Shown here piece after piece: positions 29,640 through 40,109 of a DNA stretch of 64,000 nt; position 1 is the stretch's first letter, and each line of letters begins with the position of its first letter. The stretch spans positions 1 through 64,000 of the forward strand of contig NZ_QEES01000007.1 in NCBI RefSeq assembly GCF_003115775.1, read 5' to 3'. Origin of the DNA: Cellulomonas sp. WB94 (GTDB taxonomy: Bacteria; Actinomycetota; Actinomycetes; Actinomycetales; Cellulomonadaceae). Below the pieces are notes generated by a model. The model ran no database searches, had not been told where the DNA came from, and worked only from the letters and a program-made list of their open reading frames with translations. The position numbers were made by a program, and so were the translations under genes.

Positions 29640-31415
29640 CTACTCCGAAGCGACCGCGACGACCTTCGGCTTCGCGTCCACACCGGCGTCGCGGCGCTGC
29701 TCGGGCGTGATGGGCGCCGGGGCACCGGTCAGCGGGTCGTAGCCCCCGCCAGACTTCGGGAACGCGATGACGTCGCGGATGGACTCGGACCCCGTCAGCA
29801 GCGCGACGACGCGGTCCCAGCCGAGCGCGATCCCGCCGTGCGGCGGCGCGCCGAACTGGAAGGCGTCGAGGAGGAAGCCGAACTTCTCCTGGGCCTCGGC
29901 CTCGTCGATGCCCATGACCCCGAAGACGCGCTCCTGGACGTCGCGGCGGTGGATACGGATCGACCCGCCGCCGATCTCGTTGCCGTTGCAGACGATGTCG
30001 TAGGCGTAGGCGAGCGCAGCACCGGGGTTCTGCTCGAACGTGTCGATCCACTCCGGGGTGGGCGAGGTGAACGCGTGGTGCACAGCCGTCCAGGCGCTGG
30101 TGCCGAGCGAGACGTCGTCGTCCTCGCCCGTGGGCTTGAAGAGCGGTGCGTCGACGATCCAGACGAACGCCCACGCGGCCGGGTCGATGAGGCCGCCTCG
30201 CCGCCCGATCTCGAGCCGGGCCGCACCGAGCAGCGTCTGGGCCTCGGCGCGCTTGCCGGCGGCGAAGAACACAGCGTCCCCGGGGTTGGCGCCGACGGCT
30301 GCGACGAGCCCGGCGCGCTCGGCGTCGGAGAGGTTCTTCGCGACCGGCCCTGCGAGCTCGCCGTCCTCGGAGACCGTCACGTACGCGAGCCCCTTGGCGC
30401 CGCGCTGCTTGGCCCAGTCCTGCCACGCGTCGAAGCCGCGGCGGGGCGTCGCCGCGCCACCCGGCTGCACGACGGCGCCCACGTACGGCGCCTGGAACAC
30501 GCGGAACGGGGTGTCGGTGAAGTACTCGGTCATCTCGACGAGCTCGAGACCGAAGCGGAGGTCGGGCTTGTCGCTGCCGAAGCGGTCCATCGCGTCGGCG
30601 AACGTCATGCGCGGGATGGGCGTCGGGATCGTGTAGCCGATGAGGTCCCACAGCGCGACGAGGACCTCCTCGCCGAGCTCGATGACGTCGTCCTGCTCGA
30701 CGAAGCTCATCTCGACGTCGAGCTGGGTGAACTCCGGCTGCCGGTCGGCGCGGAAGTCCTCGTCGCGGTAACAACGGGCGATCTGGTAGTACCGCTCCAT
30801 GCCGGCGACCATGAGCAGCTGCTTGAAGAGCTGCGGCGACTGCGGCAGCGCGTACCAGGAACCGGGCGACAGCCGGGCCGGCACCACGAAGTCGCGGGCG
30901 CCCTCGGGGGTCGAGTGGGTCAGGGTCGGCGTCTCGATCTCGACGAAGTCGTGCGCGTCGAGCACGCGCCGCGCAGCCTGGTTGACCTTGGAGCGCAGGC
31001 GGAGCGCATGGGCGGGTGCCGGACGACGCAGGTCGAGGTACCGGTACTTCAGCCGGACCTCCTCGCCGACCGTCTCGTCGAGCGCCGAGGACACCTGGAA
31101 CGGCAGCGGGGCGGACTCGTTGAGCACGACGACCTTCTCGGCGACGATCTCGATCGCCCCGGTGGCCAGATGCGCGTTCTCGTTGCCCTCCGGGCGGGCG
31201 CCGACCGTGCCGGTCACCTGCAGGACGTACTCGTTGCGCAGCCCGTGCGCGACGGACTCGTCGCGGATCACGACCTGGGCCACCCCCGACGCGTCCCGGA
31301 GGTCGATGAACGCCACCCCGCCGTGATCCCGGCGCCGGTCCACCCAGCCCGTGAGGGTGACGGTGGTGCCGATGTGCTCGGCTCGCAGCGAGCCGGCCGT
31401 ATGGGTGCGAAGCAC
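29640..31415 (-). CDS. aspS: Aspartyl-tRNA synthetase, probably non-discriminating
   Basis: A 591-aa bacterial-type class IIb enzyme: N-terminal OB anticodon domain, catalytic domain with motif 2 ([19 protein letters not shown]) and motif 3 ([10 protein letters not shown]), and the GAD insertion. His31 in RRRDHGG and Gly77 in RPEGNEN match residues tied to relaxed recognition, charging both tRNA-Asp and tRNA-Asn, in Pseudomonas and mycobacterial enzymes. If so, an amidotransferase would make Asn-tRNA. It sits 75 nt downstream of hisS. Confidence 0.96.
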   Translation of the reverse strand: MLRTHTAGSLRAEHIGTTVTLTGWVDRRRDHGGVAFIDLRDASGVAQVVIRDESVAHGLRNEYVLQVTGTVGARPEGNENAHLATGAIEIVAEKVVVLNESAPLPFQVSSALDETVGEEVRLKYRYLDLRRPAPAHALRLRSKVNQAARRVLDAHDFVEIETPTLTHSTPEGARDFVVPARLSPGSWYALPQSPQLFKQLLMVAGMERYYQIARCYRDEDFRADRQPEFTQLDVEMSFVEQDDVIELGEEVLVALWDLIGYTIPTPIPRMTFADAMDRFGSDKPDLRFGLELVEMTEYFTDTPFRVFQAPYVGAVVQPGGAATPRRGFDAWQDWAKQRGAKGLAYVTVSEDGELAGPVAKNLSDAERAGLVAAVGANPGDAVFFAAGKRAEAQTLLGAARLEIGRRGGLIDPAAWAFVWIVDAPLFKPTGEDDDVSLGTSAWTAVHHAFTSPTPEWIDTFEQNPGAALAYAYDIVCNGNEIGGGSIRIHRRDVQERVFGVMGIDEAEAQEKFGFLLDAFQFGAPPHGGIALGWDRVVALLTGSESIRDVIAFPKSGGGYDPLTGAPAPITPEQRRDAGVDAKPKVVAVASE

Positions 31416-31490
31416 GAATCAGTCCTTCCGGGACGATCAGGGGCGCGCGGAGACCGGCGCTCTGGAGATCTTAGTCAACGGCGGCGACGA

Positions 31491-32870
31491 TCAGGTCGCG
31501 GGCACGACTCTGGGCCACCAGTCGTCCGACGACGGCTCCCACGTCGCGGCGTCGGCCGCCAGCTGGTCGCCCGAGCGAATGTCCTTGACCTGGTCGGGTG
31601 TCGGGAGGCCGTCCTCGTCGGGCGCGCCGACGAACCACACGAACGGGATGCCGCGCCGGTCGGCGTGACGGATCTGCTTGCCGAACTTCGCCGCCGAGGG
31701 CGCGACCTCCACGGGGATCCCCCGGGCGCGCAACGCGCTCGCCACGGCGTCCGACGCCGGGCGCAGGTCCTCGGAGGTGACCGCGACCAGCACCGCGCTC
31801 GGCACCGACCGGGTGGCCCGCACGAGCCCACCCGCCAGGAGCCGCGAGACGAGACGGGAGACGCCGATCGACAGCCCGACCCCGGGGTAGGTGGTCGTGC
31901 CGTCCGACGCGAGCGTGTCGTAGCGTCCGCCCGAGCAGATCGAGCCCAGCTGCTCGTGCCCGACGAGCAGCGTCTCGTAGACCGAACCCGTGTAGTAGTC
32001 GAGCCCGCGGGCGATCTTCAGGTCGGCCACGACGACACCGGGCGCGCGGGTCGCGGCGGCCCGCAGGAGGGCTCCGAGCTCGCCCAGCCCCTCCTCGAGC
32101 AGCTCCGAGGTCACGGCGTGCGCGGTCGCGAGCTCACGGACCCGCGCGATGACGCCGTCGTCGTCCCCCGAGATCGCTGCGAGGGCGAGGCACGCGTCGG
32201 CCTGCGCCGCCGTCGCGCCGGTCTCGGCCACGAGAAGTGCGGCGACCGCGCCGGCGCCGATCTTGTCGAGCTTGTCGATGCTGCGCAGCACCCCGTCGAC
32301 GTCGTCAAGCCCGAGGCCGCGGTAAAAGCCCTCGGCGACCTTGCGGTTGTTGACGAGGATGCGCACGGCCGGGACGCCGATGGACCCGAGGGCGCCCAGC
32401 GCCTCAGCCATGACGAGCGGCAGCTCGACCTCGTAGTGGTACGCGAGCTCCCCCGCGGCGACCACGTCGATGTCCGCCTGCACGAACTCGCGGAAGCGCC
32501 CGTCCTGGGGCCGCTCGCCGCGCCACACCTTCTGGATCTGGTAGCGGCGGAACGGGAACGCGAGGTGGCCGGCGTTCTCGAGCACGTACCGCGCGAAGGG
32601 CACCGTCAGGTCGAAGTGCAGTCCGAGCTGACCGGCGCGGTCGTCCCCCGACGTGTCCGTCTCCTCCTGGAGACGGCGCAGGACGTACACCTCCTTGGAG
32701 GTCTCGCCCTTGCGGAGCAGCTGGTCGAGCGGCTCGACCGCACGCGTCTCGATCCCGGCGAAGCCGTGGAGCTCGAAGGTGCGGCGCAGCACGTCGAGGA
32801 CGTGCTGCTCGACGATGCGCCCGTCGGGCAGCCACTCAGGGAATCCGGACAGAGGGGTCGGTCGGGCCAT
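31491..32870 (-). CDS. hisS: Histidyl-tRNA synthetase
   Basis: A 459-aa class II synthetase. Motif 2 is seen in QIQKVWRGERPQDGRFREFVQ, with the HisA-type IARGLDYYTGSVYE and a C-terminal anticodon domain. It starts at ATG 32870, 30 nt after the MBL gene. The order MBL hydrolase-hisS-aspS matches other actinobacteria. Confidence 0.97.
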   Translation of the reverse strand: MARPTPLSGFPEWLPDGRIVEQHVLDVLRRTFELHGFAGIETRAVEPLDQLLRKGETSKEVYVLRRLQEETDTSGDDRAGQLGLHFDLTVPFARYVLENAGHLAFPFRRYQIQKVWRGERPQDGRFREFVQADIDVVAAGELAYHYEVELPLVMAEALGALGSIGVPAVRILVNNRKVAEGFYRGLGLDDVDGVLRSIDKLDKIGAGAVAALLVAETGATAAQADACLALAAISGDDDGVIARVRELATAHAVTSELLEEGLGELGALLRAAATRAPGVVVADLKIARGLDYYTGSVYETLLVGHEQLGSICSGGRYDTLASDGTTTYPGVGLSIGVSRLVSRLLAGGLVRATRSVPSAVLVAVTSEDLRPASDAVASALRARGIPVEVAPSAAKFGKQIRHADRRGIPFVWFVGAPDEDGLPTPDQVKDIRSGDQLAADAATWEPSSDDWWPRVVPAT

Positions 32871-32900
32871 GGTGCCCCATCCTGCCAGGTGCCCGGGGAC

Positions 32901-33617
32901 CTACCCGCGCAGGTACGGGTTGGCACGCAGCTCGTCGCCGAGCCGGGACGACGGCCCGTGCCCGGGCAGCACGAGCGTCTGCGGGTCGAGATGGCGCACC
33001 ACGTCACGGAGCGTGACGGACATGACGGCCGCATCACCCCCGGGCAGGTCGGAGCGACCGATCGACCCTGCGAAGAGCACGTCGCCGGTGAGCGCGACCG
33101 CCGGCTCGCTGTCGAGGAGGTAGAGCGTCGATCCCTCGGTGTGGCCGGGCGCGTGGCGGGCGACGAGTCGTACGCCGCCGAGCTGGAGCTCGACGTCGGC
33201 CGTGCGGCCGTCCGCGCCGGGCTCGCTGCCGAACGGCTCGACCCGGCCGGGCGCGCGGTACGTGGCGGGGGCCGCGCCGATGCCGACCAGGGCGCGGGCG
33301 AGCGGCCCATTCTCGTCATGGGTCGCCCCCAGCGGACCGAGCGTGCCGAACGGGTCCGCCAGGCGGTAGGCATCCGCGGTGTGGAGGACGAACGGGACGT
33401 CGAACGCCGAGGTGAGCTCGCCACCGTCCCACGTGTGGTCGGCGTGCCCGTGCGTGGCCAGGACAGCGACGGGCGTCAGGCCCCGCTCGGCCACGAGGCG
33501 GCGCACGCCCGGTGCGACCCCTGCGCCGGCGTCGACGATGACGCACGTGCTGTCGTCGGCGACGATCACGTAGCAGTTCGTGCCGAACACGGGTGCGACC
33601 ACGGTGAGGAGCTCCAT
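32901..33617 (-). CDS. Metallo-beta-lactamase-fold hydrolase (glyoxalase II-like)
   Basis: A 238-aa cytoplasmic metallohydrolase. The metal motif THGHADH gives His56, His58, Asp60 and His61; further ligands are in APGHTEGS, LTGDVLFAG and LPGHGPSS. The layout resembles glyoxalase II and persulfide dioxygenase-like proteins, but the specific substrate cannot be told. It begins at ATG 33617 and is divergent from the cyclophilin gene across 176 nt, which should hold both promoters. Confidence 0.9.
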   Translation of the reverse strand: MELLTVVAPVFGTNCYVIVADDSTCVIVDAGAGVAPGVRRLVAERGLTPVAVLATHGHADHTWDGGELTSAFDVPFVLHTADAYRLADPFGTLGPLGATHDENGPLARALVGIGAAPATYRAPGRVEPFGSEPGADGRTADVELQLGGVRLVARHAPGHTEGSTLYLLDSEPAVALTGDVLFAGSIGRSDLPGGDAAVMSVTLRDVVRHLDPQTLVLPGHGPSSRLGDELRANPYLRG

Positions 33618-33793
33618 GCAGCCACGCTACCGACCACGGCCGAGGCCCGGGCGCCACCGGTCGAGACCAGACCGTGACCTCGACGCGGGCCGCGGTGGCG
33701 ATCAGCTGGTCATGGCTGCCTAGACTGTCGGGGTCCAGGAGTGCGTCGCGGCAGGCCAGAGTCTCGCCGCTCGCCCGTCGTCGAGGAGCATGC

Positions 33794-34566
33794 GTGTCGT
33801 CGAGCAAGCGCGAGCGCGAGTACGAGCGCCGCCGGTACGAGAAGTGGCAGCAGCGTCAGGCCGAGCACAAGGCACGTCGCCGCCGTCTGCAGGTCATCGT
33901 CGGCTCCCTCCTCGGCGTCCTGCTGGTGGCTGTGGGCGTCGGCGTGGCCGTCGCCGTCACGAACGACCAGCCGAGCGCCGCCCCGTCCGCCACCGGCTCG
34001 GCGTCGGCATCGCCGTCCTCCACGCGCACCCTGCCCGACGCCAGCATCGCCGGTGCCCGCACCTGGACCGGGACGCTCACGCTCAACGGTGGCGCGGTCG
34101 CCATCGAGCTCGACGGTGCAGCGGCACCGCAGGCGGTCGCCAACTTCGTGACCCTTGCCCAGGACGGCTTCTTCAACGGCACCGTGTGCCACCGGCTCGC
34201 GCTGAGCATCCACGTGCTCCAGTGCGGCGACCCGACCGCGACCGGCGACAGCACGTCGGACGGGACCGGTGGCCCGGGCTACGCGTGGGGCCCCATCGAG
34301 AACGCCCCGGCCGACGGGGTCTACCCGGCCGGCACGATCGCCATGGCCCGTCAGTCGAACGACGGATCCTCGATGGGCAGCCAGTTCTTCCTGGTCTACC
34401 AGGACACGACCATCCCGGCGGACTCCGCGGGGGATACACGATTTTCGGCCACATCACGTCCGGACTGGACGTGGTGCAGGCAATCGCTGACGCGGGAGTC
34501 ACGGGGGGCGGCACCAACGGTGCGCCCACCACCCGCGTCACCATCGAGGGAGTGGAGACCCAGTGA
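33794..34566 (+). pseudogene. Membrane-anchored cyclophilin, frameshifted
   Basis: A peptidyl-prolyl cis-trans isomerase of cyclophilin type: basic coiled N-terminus, one membrane helix (33-56), a Ser/Ala linker and the cyclophilin domain (GAVAIELD, NFVTLAQDGFFNGTVCHRL, GTIAMAR...SMGSQFFLVYQD). The reading then breaks: the last part (YTIFGHITSGLDVVQAI...VTIEGVETQ) is in another frame. Adding one base to the G run at 34429-34433 restores a full protein of about 257 aa. GTG 33794 follows GAGGAG by five bases. Either it is a true frameshift or a homopolymer sequencing error. The 3' end overlaps the DUF349 gene by 4 nt. Confidence 0.85.
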
Positions 34567-36386
34567 CCGAGAAGCCGGCTGCGACGCAGCACGAGCCCGA
34601 CGAGGTCCCCGCACCGTCTGCTGCAGGTCCCGACGACGTGACGTCGTCGACCGACTCTGCGGTCGACTCCGCGGACGAGGTGACCGTGGCGGAGGATTCG
34701 GCGCCGAACGAGGCCGACCAGGGGTCCGCAGTCGAGATCGCCACTCCTCAGGAGGTGCCTGAGCCGGCCGCTCAGGAGGCAGTGGTCGCCGAGGAGCCTG
34801 CAGTCGCTGAGGAGCCCGCGGTCGCTGAGGAGCCTGCGGTCGCCGCAGAGCCTGTAGTCGCTGAGGAGCCCGCGGTCGCCACGGAGCCCGCGGTCGACGA
34901 GGAGCCCGCAGTCGACGAGGAGCCCGCGCCGGCGACGGCCGAGCCTGAGGCCGCAGACGAGCCCGTGGCCGCCACGTCGGAGACGCCCCCGAGCCCGCGA
35001 CCGGTGCCGCGTCCCGTGCCTCGACCGATGCCGCGTCCGCCCGTCCACCCTGTCCCCCCCGCCGGTCAGCGCGGCGACTCCCCCGCAGCCCCCGCTGCGC
35101 CGGTCGCACCGCCGATCGACGCGGTCGAAGGTGCTGCCGCAGCCGCCTTCGGGCGGGTCGACGACGACAGCACGGTGTGGGTCCGCGAGGCCGCCGGCGA
35201 GCGCACGGTCGGTCAGTTCCCCGGCGCGAGCGCCGAGGACGCCCTGGGCCTCTACGTCCGACGGTTCCTCGACCTGAAGGCCAAGGTCGTGCTCTTCGAG
35301 ACCCGCCTGACAGCGACGGACCTCGCGGTCAAGGAGATCGACCAGACCCTTGCGAAGCTCGCCGAGGAGCTCGCCGAGCCCGCCGCCGTCGGGGACCTCG
35401 ACGAGCTTCGTGCCCGGCTCGACGCCTTGCGCCCGATCGCTGCCGAGCGCCGAGCGGCCGCCGAGGCCGAGCGGGCAGCAGCTCGGGCGATCGTGCTGGC
35501 CGAACGCACCCAGATCGTCGAGCAGGCCGAGAAGATCGCCGGCACCGACCCGGAGCGGATCCAGTGGCGGCCGGCCGGCGAACAGCTGCGGGTGCTCCTC
35601 GATCAGTGGAAGGAGGCGCAGCGCAGCGGACCGCGCCTCGACCGCGCTTCCGAGGAGTCGCTCTGGAAGCGCTTCAGTCACGCCCGCACCACGTTCGATC
35701 GGGAACGTCGCCACTTCTTCGCCGAGCTCGAGTCGCGCAACGCCGGGGCGAAGGCCGCCAAGGAGGACCTGGTACGTGAGGCCGAGAGTCTCGCGACCAG
35801 CACCGACTGGGGAACCACAGCCGGTGTCTACCGCGACCTGATGGCTCGCTGGAAGGCGTCGGGGCGCGCGAGCAGGTCCGACGACGACGCGCTGTGGGCG
35901 AGGTTCCGTGCCGCTCAGGACGCGTTCTTCGCGGCCCGCGACGCGGCCGCCGCCTCCACCGACGACGAGTACCGCGCGAACCTCGAGCTCAAGGAAGCGC
36001 TGCTGACCGAGGCCGAGCGACTTGTCCCCGTCAAGGACATCAACGCGGCCAAGGCGGCGCTGCGCACGCTGCAGGACCGGTGGGAGTCGGCGGGCAAGGT
36101 GCCCCGCGCCGACGTCCAGCGGATCGAGGCCCGGCTCCGTGCAGTCGAGACCGCTGTCCGCGACGCCGATCAGGCCGTGTGGCAGCGGAGCAACCCGGAG
36201 ACGCGAGCCCGCGCCGAGGGCGCGGCGGCACAGCTCGAGAGTGCCATCGCGGGTCTCGAGGCCGACCTCGCCGCGGCTGAGGCCAAGGGCGACGCACGCA
36301 GGGTCGCCGAGGCCCAGGCTGCGCTCGATGCCCGCCGGTCCTGGCTCGAGCAGGTCCAGCGAGCCGCTCAGGACGCGCGCGGCTGA
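34563..36386 (+). CDS. DUF349 coiled-coil protein with Glu-Glu-Pro-Ala-Val repeats
   Basis: A 607-aa protein. Residues 1-170 are acidic, Pro/Ala/Val-rich and disordered, with about eight tandem EEPAVA-type hexapeptides (about 77-124), then a PRPVPRPVPRPMPRP tract. The rest is Trp-marked alpha-helical DUF349 units (QWKEAQ, RWKASGRASRSDDDALW, DRWESAGKVPR). The function of DUF349 proteins is unclear; nucleic-acid-linked roles have been suggested for relatives. GTG 34563 overlaps the cyclophilin stop by 4 nt. Confidence 0.88.
   Translation: MTEKPAATQHEPDEVPAPSAAGPDDVTSSTDSAVDSADEVTVAEDSAPNEADQGSAVEIATPQEVPEPAAQEAVVAEEPAVAEEPAVAEEPAVAAEPVVAEEPAVATEPAVDEEPAVDEEPAPATAEPEAADEPVAATSETPPSPRPVPRPVPRPMPRPPVHPVPPAGQRGDSPAAPAAPVAPPIDAVEGAAAAAFGRVDDDSTVWVREAAGERTVGQFPGASAEDALGLYVRRFLDLKAKVVLFETRLTATDLAVKEIDQTLAKLAEELAEPAAVGDLDELRARLDALRPIAAERRAAAEAERAAARAIVLAERTQIVEQAEKIAGTDPERIQWRPAGEQLRVLLDQWKEAQRSGPRLDRASEESLWKRFSHARTTFDRERRHFFAELESRNAGAKAAKEDLVREAESLATSTDWGTTAGVYRDLMARWKASGRASRSDDDALWARFRAAQDAFFAARDAAAASTDDEYRANLELKEALLTEAERLVPVKDINAAKAALRTLQDRWESAGKVPRADVQRIEARLRAVETAVRDADQAVWQRSNPETRARAEGAAAQLESAIAGLEADLAAAEAKGDARRVAEAQAALDARRSWLEQVQRAAQDARG
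34791..34934 (+). repeat. 18-bp tandem repeat coding for EEPAVA
   Basis: Eight imperfect copies of an 18-bp unit (consensus GAGGAGCCCGCGGTCGCT) in register with the DUF349 reading frame. Differences are mainly synonymous third positions plus a few first-base changes. Copy number could vary by slippage without breaking the frame. Confidence 0.85.
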
Positions 36387-36398
36387 TCGACGGTTCGT

Positions 36399-36424
36399 GC
36401 CCCCGGCGCTGCGGCGTCGGGGGC
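36399..36424 (+). terminator. Terminator after the DUF349 gene
   Basis: GCCCCCG / CGGGGGC stem, extendable inward by three pairs (one G-U), 13 nt after the DUF349 stop and before the AbiEi-like gene. There is no clear T run. Confidence 0.55.
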
Positions 36425-36487
36425 GCAGCTGTCCACAGATCTACGCCGGGCCCCGCACGACGGCTCTGCCGACGCGATGCTGGGCGG

Positions 36488-37129
36488 ATGCGCGCACGCC
36501 CGTGGCTGCCACGCCCGACGAATCCCGAACCACCTGACCGGCTTCTCCCGGAGCTTCTCGGCCCTGTCGCCCACCGGGCGATGATCCGGGACGGGATCAC
36601 CCGCCTGATCCGCGCGGACCTGACGATCCCGGCCGACGTCGTGGCCACTCCGGAGCTCCGGCTCGCCTCGCTGGCCGAGCTGGTGCCGGCTCGGTGCGTC
36701 GTGGGGCGCCAGGCGGCCCTGTGGGTCCACACCGGCGCCCACGAGCCCTTACGGGTCGCTGTGCTCGTGGGCCCCCGCGTCCGTCGCCCCGATCCCCATC
36801 CGGGCCGGACGACGCACGAGTGCGAGCTCACCGACGACGATGTGGTGGCGCTGGGCGCCCTCCGGGCCACTGCGGTCCAGCGCACCGGCGTGGACCTGGC
36901 GCGCTGGTTCCCTGCTGACGAGGCGCTGCGCCTGCTCGAGCCGCTGTGCGACGCGGGCTTCGACGCCGCCGCGGCGCTGCGCTCGCTCGACACGCTCGGC
37001 GGGTACGCGGGTGTCCGGAACGCCCGCGACACGTTGGCCCGCATCGCGAGCAGCCAAGACCTCGCGGCCCGGATGGATCAGGCCCGGATCACCGGGTGCT
37101 CGGCGGCCTTGGCCCCCGTGAGCCGGTAG
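36488..37129 (+). CDS. AbiEi antitoxin-like protein
   Basis: A 213-aa protein. The pattern [13 protein letters not shown]...LRVAVLVG...[34 protein letters not shown] resembles the type IV antitoxin AbiEi-like proteins common as solitary genes in actinobacteria. No toxin partner (AbiEii nucleotidyltransferase) is adjacent. ATG 36488 is the likely start. Its last 52 nt overlap the end of relA on the other strand, so the two genes converge through each other. The function is uncertain and may be only a DNA-binding or effector relic. Confidence 0.7.
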   Translation: MRARPWLPRPTNPEPPDRLLPELLGPVAHRAMIRDGITRLIRADLTIPADVVATPELRLASLAELVPARCVVGRQAALWVHTGAHEPLRVAVLVGPRVRRPDPHPGRTTHECELTDDDVVALGALRATAVQRTGVDLARWFPADEALRLLEPLCDAGFDAAAALRSLDTLGGYAGVRNARDTLARIASSQDLAARMDQARITGCSAALAPVSR

Positions 37130-39411
37130 ACGTCGAAGACGCCCTCAACCTTCCGGACCGCCGCGAGCACCGACGCGAGGTGCGACGGCTCGGCCATCTC
37201 GAACACGAAGCGGGACAGCGCCACGCGGTCGCGTGACGTCGAGACCGACGCCGAGAGGATGTTCACGTGGTGGTCCGAGAGGACCCTCGTCACGTCCGAC
37301 AGCAACCGGCTCCGGTCGAGCGCCTCGACCTGGATCTGCACGAGGAACAGGCCGCTGCCGCCCTGGGTCCACTCGACCTCGACGATCCGCTCGGGCTCGG
37401 CCCGCAGGGCGCCCACGTTCACGCAGTCGGTCCGGTGCACGCTGACACCGGCCCCCCGGGTCACGAACCCGACGATCTCGTCGCCGGGGACCGGGGTGCA
37501 GCACTTGGCGAGCTTGACCCACACGTCCTCGACGCCCTTGACGACGACCCCCGAGTCCCCGGTGCGGACCCGCCGGCCGCTGACTCCGGGGAGCGTCGTC
37601 TCGGCGAGGTCCTCCTCGGCGCCGGGCTCGCCGCCCATCGAGTGCACGAGCCGTTGGACGACGGTCGCCGCCGACACCTGTCCCTCACCGATCGCGGCGT
37701 ACAGCGACGAGACGTCGGCGTGGCGCATCTCGTGCGCGAGCGCCACGAGCGCCTCGTGGGACAGCAGGCGCTGGATCGGCAGGTTCTGCTTGCGCATCGC
37801 CTTCGCGATGGCGTCCTTGCCGTGCTCGATGGCCTCTTCGCGGCGCTCCTTGGAGAACCACTGACGGATCTTGTTGCGTGCCCGAGGGCTCTTGACGAAG
37901 CCCATCCAGTCACGGCTCGGACCGGCAGTCTCCGACTTCGACGTGAAGACGTCGACGACGTCGCCGTTCTCGAGCGTCGAGTCGAGCGGCACGAGGCGGC
38001 CGTTGACGCGTGCCCCCATCGTGCGGTGGCCGACCTCGGTGTGGACCGCGTACGCGAAGTCGACCGGGGTCGAGCCCGCCGGCAGCGCCATGACGTCGCC
38101 CTTGGGGGTGAACACGTACACCTCGGCGCCGGCGATCTCGAAGCGCAACGAGTCGAGGAACTCGCTCGGGTCGGCGGTCTCCTTCTGCCAGTCCACGAGC
38201 TGGCGGAGCCAGGTCATGTCGTTGCCGCTCGAGTCCGTCGTCGTCGGGCCGAGCTTCGCGTTCTCCTTGTACTTCCAGTGCGCGGCGACGCCGTACTCGG
38301 CGCGGCGGTGCATGTCGTGGGTGCGGATCTGGATCTCGACGGGCTTGCCGCCGGGGCCGATCACCGTCGTGTGCAGCGACTGGTAGAGGTTGAACTTCGG
38401 CATCGCGATGTAGTCCTTGAACCGGCCGGGCACCGGGTTCCAGCGCGCGTGCAGCGCACCGAGCACCGCGTAGCAGTCCCGCACCGAGTCCACGAGGACA
38501 CGCACGCCGACGAGGTCGTAGATGTCCGTGAAGTCGCGGCCGCGCACGATCATCTTCTGGTAGATCGAGTAGTAGTGCTTGGGCCGGCCGGTCACCGTCG
38601 CCTTGATCTTCGCTGCCCTCAGGTCGGCGCTGACCTGGTCGCGAACGACCGCGAGGTACTCCTCACGGGCGGGCGCCCGCTCGCTCACGAGGTGCACGAT
38701 CTCCTCGTACACCTTGGGGTACAGGGTCGCGAAGGACAGGTCCTCGAGCTCCCACTTGATCGTGTTCATGCCGAGCCGGTGCGCCAGCGGCGCGTAGATC
38801 TCGAGCGTCTCGCGGGCCTTCTTCTCCGCGGACGCGGACGCCACGAACTTCCACGTCCGGGCGTTGTGCAGGCGGTCGGCGAGCTTGATGACCAGCACCC
38901 GGATGTCGCGGGACATCGCGACGACCATCTTGCGGACGGTCTCCGCCTGCGCTGCCTCGCCGAACTGGACCTTGTCGAGCTTGGTCACGCCGTCGACGAG
39001 CATCGCGATCTCGGGACCGAAGTCCGCGCGCAGCTGCTCGAGGGAGTAGTCCGTGTCCTCGACCGTGTCGTGGAGCAGGGCCGCAGCCAGCGTCGGCGGG
39101 GTCATCCCCAGCTCGGCGAGGATCGTCGCCACGGCGACCGGATGCGTGATGTACGGGTCGCCGCTCTTGCGCAGCTGACCCCGGTGCGCGCGTTCGGCCA
39201 CGACGTAGGCCTGCTCGACGACCGACAGGTCGGCCTTCGGATGGTTCGAGTGGATCGCCAGCAGCAGGGGTTCGAGCGCAGGCGAGGTCGCGGCGCCACG
39301 TGAGCCGAAGCGCGCCAGGCGGGAGCGCACCCGGTTCGCCGACCCGCTCGGCACTGCCTCCGTCGATCCGGTCTGGACGTCGGACTCGGCCGCGCGCACG
39401 TCGTCAGTCAT
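37078..39411 (-). CDS. relA: Bifunctional (p)ppGpp synthetase/hydrolase
   Basis: A 777-aa long Rel protein. The HD hydrolase motif lies at ITHPVAVA and [10 protein letters not shown], with the second HD region [11 protein letters not shown]. The synthetase follows ([23 protein letters not shown], and [10 protein letters not shown] with the RxKD-type loop of bifunctional enzymes), then TGS, helical and ACT domains ([16 protein letters not shown]). It is the stringent response hub. It ends the run from pdxS through sec genes to apt, in conserved actinobacterial order. Confidence 0.97.
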   Translation of the reverse strand: MTDDVRAAESDVQTGSTEAVPSGSANRVRSRLARFGSRGAATSPALEPLLLAIHSNHPKADLSVVEQAYVVAERAHRGQLRKSGDPYITHPVAVATILAELGMTPPTLAAALLHDTVEDTDYSLEQLRADFGPEIAMLVDGVTKLDKVQFGEAAQAETVRKMVVAMSRDIRVLVIKLADRLHNARTWKFVASASAEKKARETLEIYAPLAHRLGMNTIKWELEDLSFATLYPKVYEEIVHLVSERAPAREEYLAVVRDQVSADLRAAKIKATVTGRPKHYYSIYQKMIVRGRDFTDIYDLVGVRVLVDSVRDCYAVLGALHARWNPVPGRFKDYIAMPKFNLYQSLHTTVIGPGGKPVEIQIRTHDMHRRAEYGVAAHWKYKENAKLGPTTTDSSGNDMTWLRQLVDWQKETADPSEFLDSLRFEIAGAEVYVFTPKGDVMALPAGSTPVDFAYAVHTEVGHRTMGARVNGRLVPLDSTLENGDVVDVFTSKSETAGPSRDWMGFVKSPRARNKIRQWFSKERREEAIEHGKDAIAKAMRKQNLPIQRLLSHEALVALAHEMRHADVSSLYAAIGEGQVSAATVVQRLVHSMGGEPGAEEDLAETTLPGVSGRRVRTGDSGVVVKGVEDVWVKLAKCCTPVPGDEIVGFVTRGAGVSVHRTDCVNVGALRAEPERIVEVEWTQGGSGLFLVQIQVEALDRSRLLSDVTRVLSDHHVNILSASVSTSRDRVALSRFVFEMAEPSHLASVLAAVRKVEGVFDVYRLTGAKAAEHPVIRA

Positions 39412-39524
39412 GGCACGGACCTCCCAGCGTCGACCGTCGGATGCCGCAGCGCGCGATGCACAGGTGCACGTCGCCGCGGTGGGTCTCCACCGACCCGATC
39501 GGGAAAGTCTACGTCCGCGGCTCT

Positions 39525-40109
39525 CTAGAGCACGTCAAGCAGGGTCTCCACCCGGTGGCCCTCGAGCGAGGCGCGCCCGCCCAGGAACCTCAGGTCGACC
39601 AGGAAGGACAGTCCGACGACGGTGGCGCCGCACTCCTCGAAGAGCCGGATCGTGGCGCCCGCCGTGCCGCCGGTGGCCAGCACGTCGTCGACGATCAGCA
39701 CGCGCGACCCGCGGGGCACCGTGAAGGGGTGCACCTCGACCGTTGCGTGGCCGTACTCCAGCTCGTACTGCTGCGAAGCCGTCGGGCCGGGCAGCTTGCC
39801 CGCCTTGCGGACCGGCACGAAGCCCGCGCCGAGCGCGATCGCGACGGGTGCCGCGAGGATGAACCCCCGCGCCTCCGTCCCGGCCACCAGATCCACAGGA
39901 CCGTCCACGCGAGCAGCGAGCTCCGCCACGACGGCGGCGAACGCCTCGGCGTCCGCCAGCAGCGGGGTGATGTCCTTGAACCCCACGCCGGGGCGCGGGA
40001 AGTCGGGGACGTCACGGATGAGCTCGTGCAGCCGCGCGACGAGCGCGTCGCCCGTCAGACGGTCGCCGATCGAGCCCGAGCGCGGGTTCACGTCCGTCGA
40101 CGCGGTCAC
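39525..40109 (-). CDS. apt: Adenine phosphoribosyltransferase
   Basis: A 194-aa purine salvage enzyme making AMP from adenine and PRPP. The PRPP motif [14 protein letters not shown] and the N-terminal [20 protein letters not shown] are diagnostic. GTG 40109 overlaps the secF stop by 4 nt. The gap to relA is 113 nt. Confidence 0.96.
   Translation of the reverse strand: MTASTDVNPRSGSIGDRLTGDALVARLHELIRDVPDFPRPGVGFKDITPLLADAEAFAAVVAELAARVDGPVDLVAGTEARGFILAAPVAIALGAGFVPVRKAGKLPGPTASQQYELEYGHATVEVHPFTVPRGSRVLIVDDVLATGGTAGATIRLFEECGATVVGLSFLVDLRFLGGRASLEGHRVETLLDVL

Noticed and set aside
29538-33677. 1379-codon plus-strand frame opposite aspS, hisS and the MBL gene
   Set aside because: Antisense shadow; composition follows the codon bias of the real genes on the other strand.
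33790-34566. 258-codon frame from ATG 33790 as the whole cyclophilin
   Set aside because: Only its last ~45 codons are cyclophilin-like; its N-terminal part is an out-of-frame shadow of the true N-terminus.
34791-34934. Possible CRISPR-like array
   Set aside because: The repeats are contiguous 18-bp coding units without spacers. No CRISPR array was seen anywhere in the window.
36040-37044. 334-codon minus-strand frame opposite the AbiEi-like gene
   Set aside because: Ser/Arg/Pro-rich without homology; the plus-strand frame has a recognisable family pattern.
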